DNA of 41,791 nucleotides from Helochares maculicollis (taxonomy: Eukaryota > Arthropoda > Insecta > Coleoptera > Hydrophilidae), in NCBI GenBank assembly GCA_033557835.1, contig JAWQRO010000351.1, positions 1 to 41,791 of the forward strand. The letters are read 5' to 3'. The notes beneath the pieces were generated by a model that saw only the letters and a program-made list of their open reading frames with translations, was not told the origin of the DNA and made no database searches. Below are positions 35,101 to 41,791 of the stretch, piece by piece (position 1 is the stretch's first letter; each line of letters starts with the position of its first letter). Both the position numbers and the translations under genes were made by a program.

Positions 35101-38100
35101 CATCTGACTTATTATGTGTTCATGAAATCTCATTCGGTAATCACAGCACAACTGTCCCAATTGGACGAAAAGGTGCAAAGTCTTCTAAACGTACACTCTG
35201 GCTTGATGAACAAATGGAATCTTAAGCTAGACCATACGCTGTACAAATAACTTTGATAAAACAACAATTGGAGTTGTAACTTCGTTATCACCCCCCATAC
35301 TTACCAGACTATCTCTGACTATCACCTCTTCCGGAATTCAGACAACTTTTTATAGGGAAACAAATTAATTTAGACAACGCCACAAATTTAGCCTTCCAGG
35401 AATTCATTGACACTCATCAGCCAGGGTTTTAAATCGCCAGTCTAAACAGTCTACCGCTTGAATGGTAAAAGTGGCTAAATTTTAGATGAAGTAAAAAGTT
35501 CTGAGCGTTTTTCTCTTAATTTCGATTTGTTTGTTGTTAAGCATGTGCCATTAAATTATATTCAAATTGAGGATGGCGTCGACATGAATTCGCATCATTC
35601 ACCAATATATCTGACAATTAGTGCTAAAACCAATATGAAAGGTCAAAACCCAATGCTGATTAACCTGCAACTGGGATTTTACCTAGCGACGGTTAAAATT
35701 CTGAAAAGACTTCAAATGAAGGCCTTCGCAAAAGTAACGTTTTTGATCAATGCTTGCATATTGTTCTAGATGCATGGGCAACAGCTGAAGTCATAATGAT
35801 CACAAAATACCTAAGCGAAGTGGTATTGTAAATGTTGTAGAGTAAAGTGGTTGAGTAAATGTTTCTGAAGGGCCTAAAACCTATTCTCGACCAGAAGAAA
35901 CTTGATATCATCTCATCAGTTTGGTTTTAGAATTCGACCATCGACCGAGTCCCTCCATATTTTGACAGCGCACAAGCTTTCAACAGAATATGGTATAAAT
36001 GTCCACTCAATAAACTATGATCTATCCTTCCTGTTCATTTCTACCAACTTCTAAAGTCTTACCAGTAAACTGGTACTTTAGATTCTCACTCTGAATTCAA
36101 ACTGATTAAGCCTGGTGAACCACAAGGAAGTGTACAAGGACCAGTATTATACCGGATTTATATTAATGATGTCCCAACAACATTGTACAGCACGACAGCC
36201 ATTTTCGCCGATGACATGGCAGTTATAGCAGTGGGAGAGTCGTTGGAAAGGTTAACCAGAAAGTTGCAATCTGCTCTTCCTCAAAATATCACCAGGACAT
36301 AGAAATGACATATTGAACCCAACGAATCGAAATCGACGAATATTGACTTCACAAATAAGATTGGACGACAACTAAACTACATGAATGGAACAAAATTACC
36401 ATTTGCCAAAACAGTGAAATATATTGATATGACTCTGGATGCTAAGCTTCTGTGAAAAGAGCATATTAAGAACAATCGCGATGAACTTAACATCAAATTC
36501 AGAAAAATATATGAGTTATTTGGTCGCAACGCCGATGTATCAATCCATGACAAGCTTATATTATATAAGCACTACGCACAGTTTGCATCTATGGAATCAA
36601 GTAATGGAACTACGACAACAACCAGATGATTCAAGGTTTCCACAACTAAGGGCTAAAGTGCATAGTGCATTGGTACGTGCATAACAGGGACTTACACCGG
36701 GAATTAGAGAGCGATGTTGTAATAAATATAAACGCTAAGTTTGCCAGTTCTAATCAAAAGAGATTCCAAAACTACGTCAACTTCGAAGCGTCCAGAATTC
36801 TCGACGTGCGATATATTAATAGACGACTCAAACAAATAAAACCACTTGAACTTGCACAATGACAGAATACTAAGTGGTTTAGTGGAAAATTAGTCTTGGC
36901 AGGCTTTTAGCATATTAAGTCAGATCTAAATTACTTATTAGTTTGTAAACTAGTCTTAGTTACACTACTGTATAAAGTAAAAACCAAGATTCGACGACGA
37001 GATCAGCAAAGTTAGAATTTTCGGAGTTAGATCAAATATGTACTGCTTTGTTGGATAAGTTTTGTCCATTTTGAAGGCAATTTCTAATTTCGAGATTGAA
37101 GAAGTGCCCTATTTGGTAAAAAGAGCAAGCCTTTCTTAAAGACAGTTTTTTCCATCTAGAAAATTTTAGAAATGCTCGCAAATGTGATAAACGTTCGATG
37201 CCAATTCTGGGCTATACGGCGGGTAAGATGCCATCCAGGCTCTGAAAGTTTCTAGCACGTCGTTAAAGATGTGTGTGGCTTGGCGTTGTCTTGATGAAAC
37301 CTAACACTCTTTTTAGTATCTAATTCTGGACACTACTTGTTGATGGCTTGCCTCAGTCTGGTCAGTTGTTGACAGTAAAGGTCCTAATTGAGTGATTGGC
37401 CCGATGGAGGCAGCTCATAGTGGATTTCAATCCTATCAAACGCACAGTAAGACCTCCTAAGTCGTTAATTCAGGCTTGGAGAAGGTTTGGGCCTGCCTGT
37501 TGCTCTCATATGTAGCCCAATTTGTATCACCAGTCATCATCCGCTTCAAAAATGAGTCGATTCGTTACGCTTCAGCCAACAATCGCTAGCGAGAGTTCGC
37601 TTATAAGTTTCTTCTTGAGACCAGCCCTATGAAAATGGCCCAAAACTGAGTTCTGGCTAGTGTTCAGTTCCTGAGCAATGTAATAAGTGCTTGCATGCCG
37701 GTCTGACTCGACGATTTCCATGATTTATCAACATTTTCGACTATTGGCCTACCAGAGCGTATCTCACCTTCGACATTTATATTTTTAGAACGAATCAACA
37801 GTTTGATGTTGCATTTGGTACTATATTGGGCCCATTAATAGCGTAATTTTTAGCCGCATGCTCAGCTTTTTCTCTTGGTCGTATGGTACTGAAGAATGCT
37901 TTTCCTTTTTTAACCTAAAATTGGGAACGCCCAACTGAATTCACTAAACACAAAACTGGGAAAGAACTTTTTTAAAGTTGTGTCACCTTTAAGTCGCAGT
38001 ATTGAATGACAAGTATCAACACATACATCGAGAGATCTCGCTCACTAAAGCCATCTAACGAAAAATGCTCAAAACTTCTTACTTCACCCATAATTATGGG

Positions 38101-39843
38101 TGCATACTTTGACGAATAAAATGAATCCACATATTTGTAAGTTATCAAATAGCTTTGCCTGTTTTCTACAATATTTGGCGGTCTAAACCTAGTAACTATT
38201 GACTATTGCCGTCGTACCTGCTTGGATGTGAAAATATACCTATGTCCAGTAGGGATTACTCAAAATTATTGTTGGCTGGATAAGCACTAGTAAAAATTGG
38301 ATTGTACTTACAGAAGTATTGACGCAGCACGATGCATCAGAAGGGCATTCGGCTTCGGCGTCGATTTCATCACAAAACAACGCGAAGAATTCATTAAGGC
38401 ACTCGCCCTTGCAAGCGTTTGGTTTTGGTTTCGTCGACAATGTGGTGTACTGGGGCTGCGTTGTTTTCAAATGACTTTGTGTGGTTTTCATGTAATTATG
38501 CGTAGTTGGCGGCCGGTGAGTGGTAGATGATTTCACTTCGTTCTTGTGTTTATTCGGAGTGCCTTTAGTTATATTCGGTATTATCACGTTAGGTGGAATT
38601 TTGTCTCCATAGACGTCACTAGAAATACAACACCGCAGTCCAGTTTTGCACAAGTTTTCTGTTGTGAGAATCGCTTCGCAATAATCAGCTATCTGATCGG
38701 TGACGCAAACTCCTGGGCAAGCTTTCGCTTGGACTGCCGATCACATGTGGATGAATAAACAAATGGTTTGAACCTTTCAAAATCTTACTTACATTGGTCT
38801 TTCTTCTTTTGCCCATCCTGGGTTTCTTTGGTATTGCTTATTTTGTTGGAAATGACGTTCGAAGGCGGTTTTGTCGTCGGTTCTGTTGTCGTCACTTTGA
38901 TGGTCGTCGTCGGTGGAGGATTGGTGGTCGTGTAATTGGGTGCGCTCGAAAGCGTGCTGTTGTCGTCCGGAGGATCCAAACAACATTTCATTGATTGGGG
39001 ACAAGAGTCGTTTTCTAAAACTTCATAGCAAATAATTGTGGTCAAAGCGTGGACGCAGACTCCTGGGCAATCCTTCGAGTCCGTCGTCGATATTATTTTA
39101 TCCCATAAGCCTACAAAATTAGAAAGACAGCTTTTTAGGAACGCGTCTTACTTTGGTTATTTGCAGTCTACGATTCATCGTTGCTTGACATACATTACCG
39201 TTATCTGTGTTGCATATTCATGGGCCTCGCACCGCACTGTGTGCTATACCCATTTAAACGTTCACGCACCTTACTCAAGATTATTTAAGAAATGTGAGCA
39301 AACTCGGTTGTGTGGTAGTCTGGGAACGAAAATGGCTCAGTAGAACGAGATTTTTTCAATGAATTTCTATGGATACCGCTGAAGGAACTTTCAATTTTCA
39401 CCATTCATTCAACGGGAATCGAAACGAGTTTCTCTTATATTACTGGTTCTAAAAGTTGGACTAACAGCGGCACCGAAATTTCAACGAGTCCTGGCCGCTC
39501 CAGTTTATTTTGAGCAAAGCCGCTATTCCGTCCCACTGAACCATTTTCCATCGTCAACACAAAATTATGTCACTAGGAAACCACATTTCTTCCGATGAAA
39601 GTTTGTTGTGTTTTTTCTAGCAACTTAACTGTACAAGGCAAGTGGTATCATCCGAAGAAGAGCACGTAGGTGTTTAGTATTTCGGTGTAAAGGGTTTGAA
39701 TGTTTTCAAGTGCCATACCAACCTAACAAGAAGCTTCCGGTCAGTGATTCATCATCCTGGGTGGACACACCTCGAACTAAGCAGGCACTAAACAAAATCA
39801 GCACAAGATATTTGTGTTCGAAACAGCGGGTGGGAAGGGTCAT
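23000..39843 (-). CDS. mas: Masquerade: five CLIP-like domains plus an inactive serine protease homologue domain
   Basis: Nine coding exons (39843-39723, 39110-38793, 38733-38312, 34241-33917, 33854-33663, 33601-33379, 30375-30098, 30039-29885, 23167-23000) join with agreeing phases into 733 residues plus a stop. A signal peptide is followed by five C-P-G/K-G-x-C ... CC CLIP-like domains in Thr/Pro-rich linkers, then RVVGG and a chymotrypsin fold with His530 (TAAHC) and Asp582 (DNDIALL). The catalytic Ser is Gly681 (GDGGGPLVC), so the domain is a non-catalytic homologue. In Drosophila, Masquerade is an extracellular protein of this architecture needed for muscle attachment, and the wider CLIP-SPH family also includes immune cofactors. 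The protein is shorter than the roughly 1,050-residue fly protein, chiefly in the linkers; a missed exon is possible. The introns are packed with transposons. Confidence 0.93.
23168..24560. other. Masquerade intron 8, proximal part; no gene recognised
   Basis: AT-rich intron. At 23294 a TTAACCCTTTAAGTACGGGG stretch resembles the end of a piggyBac-type element, followed by two copies of catcaataagcgtt (23317 and 23360). No exon or element body was recognised. Confidence 0.4.
24600..26170 (-). mobile_element. Penelope-like retroelement, degenerate
   Basis: The minus strand has a Penelope-type reverse-transcriptase segment (KIISLDVTSLFTNISINLTI and LTLEYLEEECLNKL; 25839-25438), followed at about 24950-24640 by LKSRLSQHKSDTNI, then VKHATL, DYENTKILEIEKNPKKRLLLE, typical of the GIY-YIG endonuclease end. 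RT before GIY-YIG is the canonical order. Many stops show that it is inactive. It lies in masquerade intron 8 in the same sense as the gene. Ends are estimates. Confidence 0.75.
26294..26700 (+). repeat. Diverged interspersed repeat, copy A
   Basis: It begins aaagtgtaaagattg and ends atttgcatacataaatac. It aligns by eye along its length with 28589-28946, including the shared phrase atgtaataaaacgttgt. No coding content was recognised. Confidence 0.65.
26701..28588. other. Masquerade intron 8 between the two repeat copies; no gene recognised
   Basis: AT-rich. The 20-mer tactttttcaaaaagtccaa occurs near 26238 and again near 27386, so the duplicated material may extend beyond the two copies marked here. 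Confidence 0.4.
28589..28946 (+). repeat. Diverged interspersed repeat, copy B
   Basis: Same orientation as copy A (26294-26700), with several indels. The best matched part is the last 150 bases. Confidence 0.65.
28947..29770. other. Masquerade intron 8, distal part; no gene recognised
   Basis: AT-rich. Short open frames have no family resemblance that I trust. Confidence 0.4.
29885..30039 (-). CDS. mas: Masquerade exon 8
   Basis: Acceptor GGTTTCAG|CTGG, donor TGTCAG|GTATGG (phase 0). It encodes KVREAEIPIVSDAEC and SSFCAGGEEGNDACQ, directly before the active-site exon. Confidence 0.9.
30098..30375 (-). CDS. mas: Masquerade exon 7 (Asp of the triad)
   Basis: Acceptor TTCAACTAG|CATAG, donor GAAT|GTAAGT. 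It encodes IYVRVGDHDLTRKYG and DNDIALLKLHG, with the retained Asp, and ends in GYGYMGE. Confidence 0.9.
30571..30765. repeat. 20-bp minisatellite, about nine units, each with a CANNTG (E-box) core
   Basis: In masquerade intron 6, units follow actaaagagcacatgaaatt. Successive cores are cacatg, cacgtg, cacctg, catgtg, cacatg, cacgtg, catgtg and cacctg, so the outer bases vary little and the central two vary within the E-box pattern. More degenerate units extend to about 30450. Confidence 0.8.
30766..31491. other. Masquerade intron 6 upstream of the mariner pair; no gene recognised
   Basis: Phrases such as gcaggtttcgaaa/gcaggtttccaaa recur (31080-31120), suggesting decayed low-copy repeats. Confidence 0.4.
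31492..33240 (+). mobile_element. Mariner element (DD34D type), degenerate, split by a second mariner
   Basis: The transposase remnant runs 31492-32412 and resumes at 33220. It shows the HTH region (NVYEWIAKLKNDRTSVTHDEG), RARDIILRNRPVTIDKGA, VSGDETWIYPF, YPPYSPDLVPLDFHMF, and a C-terminal KLVQRWNKLIEK. Frameshifts and stops are frequent. Element 32413-33217 is inserted at a TA in the codon after EKxED. Removing it with one TA copy continues the frame as EDYIQKE, the expected last residues of a mariner transposase. Confidence 0.8.
32413..33217 (-). mobile_element. Internally deleted mariner with terminal inverted repeats, nested in another mariner
   Basis: The ends are ctactgtgatcaaaatgtaa... 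and its near-perfect inverse (28-bp arms, 26 matching: 32413-32440 and 33190-33217), flanked by TA duplications (32411-32412, 33218-33219). The minus strand encodes a mariner HTH region (DTLKMLRKTFGHQT, SGRPSTST, LENRRLTIGDLADSVELSFG, LKRVNSRFVP), then jumps directly to CHTALVLR and SPDLVPCDF ... LKRPMRGYRFDTIAEIK. The stretch with the first two catalytic Asp residues is deleted, so the 805-bp element is non-autonomous. Confidence 0.88.
33379..33601 (-). CDS. mas: Masquerade exon 6 (start of protease-like domain, His)
   Basis: Acceptor TTTGGTACAG|TCAC, donor ACTAA|GTAAGT (phase 2). It contains KYVCGVKGSTRGARVVGGED, the site equivalent to zymogen cleavage, and VLTAAHC with the retained His. 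Confidence 0.9.
33663..33854 (-). CDS. mas: Masquerade exon 5 (end of CLIP-like domain 5)
   Basis: Acceptor AACTGATAG|GAAAC, donor CTCAA|GTAAGT. It completes the fifth domain with RNAEMTEVFKC ... GTKCC and adds a Pro/Thr-rich linker. Confidence 0.85.
33917..34241 (-). CDS. mas: Masquerade exon 4 (CLIP-like domain 4 and start of 5)
   Basis: Acceptor TCTATTTTTAG|CCAG (phase 0), donor TTCA|GTAAGT (phase 1). It has a Pro/Thr linker, RCPGFCLLNIMAAFC ... SVCC, a PRPRPRP linker, then ECPGSCIVSYLSFTCF, the first half of domain 5. Confidence 0.87.
34858..35190 (+). mobile_element. Mariner transposase remnant
   Basis: Frames on the plus strand read IVESDPSHSVYDLSLKYCVS and KQRILRHLLK, the second HTH of mariner transposases, and further on a VCGNWAHLTYYVFMKS stretch with QLSQLDEKVQSLL, resembling the part after the first catalytic Asp. 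It is heavily decayed and lacks its ends. Confidence 0.55.
35527..36862 (+). mobile_element. Jockey-type LINE ORF2 remnant
   Basis: On the plus strand there is the end of the endonuclease domain (DMNSHHSPIYLTIS, about 35585), a decayed RT start (STESLHILTAH, AFNRIWYK), then GEPQGSVQGPVLYRIYINDV (about 36115-36175) and IFADDMAVIAVGE (about 36200), and the usual Jockey C-terminal end RRLKQIKPLELAQ with a stop at 36862. Stops and deletions, especially between endonuclease and RT, make it non-functional. It lies antisense in masquerade intron 3. Confidence 0.8.
37010..37930 (-). mobile_element. Third-lineage mariner transposase remnant
   Basis: Reading the minus strand over frameshifts gives KAEHAAKNYAINGPNIV, IRSGRPIVENVDK, RHASTYYIAQELNTSQNSVL, MTGDTNWATYE (where GDE is expected), FHQDNAKPHTSL and a C-terminal LPSKWTKLIQQSSTYL. 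The family is mariner with a different subfamily wording from the elements at 31.5-33.2 kb. It is dead. Confidence 0.7.
38312..38733 (-). CDS. mas: Masquerade exon 3 (CLIP-like domains 2 and 3)
   Basis: Acceptor GATCGGCAG|TCC, donor ACTTCT|GTAAGT (phase 0). It has domain 2 (ACPGVCVTDQIADYC ... GLRCC), a Thr/His-rich linker and domain 3 (ACKGECLNEFFALFC ... ASCC). Confidence 0.87.
38793..39110 (-). CDS. mas: Masquerade exon 2 (CLIP-like domain 1, Thr/Pro linker)
   Basis: Acceptor CTAATTTTGTAG|GC, donor CAAT|GTAAGT. It encodes DCPGVCVHALTTIICYEVLE with CC at MKCC, followed by a Thr-rich, probably O-glycosylated linker. Confidence 0.85.
39723..39843 (-). CDS. mas: Masquerade exon 1 (signal peptide)
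   Basis: The ATG at 39843 begins MTLPTRCFEHKYLVLILFSA, a clear signal peptide ending near VRGVS. The donor TTAG|GTTGGT is phase 1. The frame stays open upstream to a Met at 40008, but that extension would bury the signal peptide, so I reject it. Confidence 0.8.
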
Positions 39844-40022
39844 TTTTGGGAGGCGAGTATTATGGGATTTCGGGTTGAGGGTGGCTCTGTTCGGTTCAAG
39901 GCCGTTTTTTGAACCGAGATTGGAGTTCAAGTCCGGGCACAGATGAATATTTTCTCGGACGCGATCACTTCTTACACGGAATCTAACAAAGACAAATGCA
40001 GAAGGCAAACATCCTCGAGTTA

Positions 40023-40040
40023 ACTAGACCGGTCTAGTTG
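40023..40040. promoter_or_regulatory. Perfect 18-bp palindrome upstream of masquerade
   Basis: aactagaccggtctagtt is its own reverse complement over 18 bases. It lies 180 bases 5' of the masquerade ATG on the minus strand, in the 5' UTR or core promoter. A dimeric factor site is possible, but there is no further support. Confidence 0.35.
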
Positions 40041-41665
40041 TGAACGCTGCTGGCGATTTACCTATGATTACAGCTACACCAACGGCACCAGTTTGAGTTC
40101 GTTTCTTCATTCATATGCGTGAAGAACTGACACTGACGTGCGATACGGAATCGGGCATTCGTTTCTAGATGCCCGGTGAAGTTTACCGTTTGCAACCCAA
40201 GGTTCTAAGGACGACGTTAGTTTTACTCGGCCACCGGTGTTGACGATATTGTACAGTTATATGATGCAGGGTATCGACCACATCGAAGGCGGCAGCGACT
40301 CACTTGAAATACCGCTTGCGATTGCCTTGCCATTGCTTCGCTTCTTCCTTCTTCGTTCTTCGGTCTTCGCCTCAGCTCCTTTTGCCGCTCCGCCAAATGC
40401 CCAACGAGGACCAGTACTTAGGTGCATTCTTAACTCGTATTTTGTCCGTGACCTTGACTAATGGCACCGTGTTAAGTTTCGCGCCATTTCATGAGCATTT
40501 CGTCGTATTCAAACTACTTGAAGATTTAGCAAACTTGCTTGCGCCATGAAGATCTTCTCCTATTTATTGTATATTTTTAAAACCGGACGCTTTAAAGTCA
40601 TTCATTTATATCATGATGTGCAACTGGATCAGTTGTTAAAAATGTATGTATAAGATCACCTATGGTCGAAGCAGTTGATGAATGAACTTGAAGATGATAT
40701 GGGAAGCTGGTGATTCTCAGAGCAGGAGATGGGCAAAAGCATTGCATTGGCAGAGCGCAATTTACATAATGTGGCGGGTTTTAATTATCGCAACACTTTG
40801 ACCTGATTCGAAAGACATGTAACAAAAAACTGTGGAATGTTCTCCACTCGACGCTCTCGCATGTTCGAATTCTGGGCCAAACATTACTTCGAACATTATT
40901 TGAGAGAGCAGTTGTTTGTTGTCATTAGAATCACCTGTTTAAATTAGATGCATAGTTAGTGTTACGAATTTCTTCACTGCGTGGGAATAAAAAATCGATG
41001 TTTTGCTTTACTGCGAAGACCTTCGCAAAGGTTTTGATGTACGGTTTTGGCTAATATGATGCGTTAAGTGCGTAAATTTTGTAAAATTACACGCACTTAA
41101 CGAGCTTATGTTGTAAAACTGTTAAAATTTTGCATTTATTACCGCAGATTGAAAATGAACATCACGCTCATGATTTCTTGCGGTGTTGCTTTGCACCCTC
41201 TTACATCAAGCTAAATTGCTCTAGATTTAAACCAAAATAAAGAACCTGGATTGATTCGCAGTCCCTAGTTTACAATTCCCTCGACTAGCATGCCCAAATA
41301 ATCACATTCCGTATTAAATGGACTTTGATGTAGTTTACAAGAGCGATATCCTATTATTTTAATTTAAAAAATGGAGTAATTTCTAACAAATCCAGAGATT
41401 TACCTACAACTTAGTCCAATAAAATCCAATTTATGTCCAATGTTAATTTCAACATTTATGCATGCCTACATCTACAGCAAAAAGATGCTTGGAGGTGCAT
41501 AATAGAAATGTTGTTGAAATTATATCTTTTCACAGTTTACGTATCCTACTTCACTCACATTCTACTCCACAACAAAAATGACACTAAAATTCTTAAAGAT
41601 TTAAAGTTTTTGCTTAGTATTTATTCAAACAAAGTCTTAAGGTGCATTTCAAAGTATTGATGGCA
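40041..41665. other. Upstream flank of masquerade; no gene recognised
   Basis: It presumably includes the masquerade promoter. Around 40080-40420 the composition is more G+C-rich than the flanks, which fits a 5' regulatory region. The open frames show no family resemblance. Confidence 0.4.
41062..41102. repeat. 41-bp near-perfect inverted repeat
   Basis: Arms cgttaagtgcgtaaatttt (41062-41080) and its inverse (41083-41102) differ by a single inserted base and a small shift around a 2-base loop. It may be a decayed miniature element or only a hairpin. Confidence 0.55.
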
Positions 41666-41791
41666 TTCCGAAAGGGCTTCAGCACAATGGATCACATCCA
41701 AACAATCAAAGAAGTGATCAGCAGAACCAATGAATACACATTACCACTGTCATTAGCATTCATTGACTTTGAGAAAGCATTCGACTCGGTA
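41666..41791 (+). mobile_element. LINE reverse-transcriptase fragment, cut by the window end
   Basis: Forty-two open codons read FRKGFSTMDHIQTIKEVISR and end LAFIDFEKAFDSV, the RT region around the first catalytic Asp of an RTE-like LINE. It resembles but is not the same family as the copies at 4-7.5 kb. It has no stop inside the visible part, so it may be a younger copy. Confidence 0.8.

Noticed and set aside
39844..40008. N-terminal extension of masquerade to an upstream in-frame Met
   Set aside because: It would place 55 charged residues before a good signal peptide; the internal Met at 39843 fits a secreted protein.
1..41791. CRISPR arrays, bacterial operons or an integrated virus
   Set aside because: No regularly spaced identical repeats of CRISPR type, no ribosome-binding-site-led operons, and no capsid or viral polymerase signature; the reverse-transcriptase traces all fit LINE or Penelope elements.

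Overview
This window looks like AT-rich, repeat-laden nuclear DNA from an insect. It has spliced genes with GT-AG introns and polyA signals, an orthologue of the arthropod gene masquerade, and remnants of RTE-like, Jockey, Penelope, mariner, piggyBac and SINE elements. I cannot name the order from sequence alone; a beetle would be compatible. There is no sign of bacterial operons, CRISPR or a complete tRNA/rRNA gene.

Layout. (1) 2.4-3.3 kb, minus: the 5' three coding exons of a cathepsin L-like papain-family cysteine protease; the exons carrying the catalytic His and Asn are not visible. (2) 3.9-7.5 kb, minus: two diverged copies of one RTE-like LINE plus a transposase helix-turn-helix fragment. 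(3) 9.05-10.46 kb, plus: an intact, intronless 5'-nucleotidase domain-containing protein (NT5DC1 type, HAD fold). (4) 11.35-12.64 kb, plus: a decayed piggyBac transposase. (5) 22.3-13.6 kb, minus: a spliced gene for a Ser-rich, intrinsically disordered protein with a 9-fold hexapeptide repeat and a helical C-terminus. I could not identify it with certainty; a link to the Guk-holder/NHS family is only a guess. Its 5.3-kb intron holds a Jockey ORF1 remnant interrupted by a SINE with a clear target-site duplication. (6) 39.84-23.0 kb, minus: masquerade, a secreted protein with five CLIP-like domains and a serine protease homologue domain whose catalytic Ser is Gly. Nine coding exons join in phase at every boundary (733 residues in my model). 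Its introns have swollen with a Penelope element, a nested pair of mariners, two more mariner remnants, a Jockey LINE and an E-box-bearing minisatellite. (7) 41.67 kb to the end, plus: the start of another LINE reverse transcriptase that runs off the window.

The four host genes are unrelated in function: two belong to the secreted protease world (cathepsin-like, masquerade), one is a HAD-family enzyme, one a probable scaffold or cytoskeletal protein. Nothing suggests that they act as a unit. The most unusual points are a CAG|GTATGG site in the disordered-protein gene that scores both as donor and as acceptor, the hexapeptide expansion, the nested mariner that can be removed on paper to recover the older element's reading frame, the SINE, and the 20-bp E-box minisatellite. 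I found no convincing new multi-gene system.
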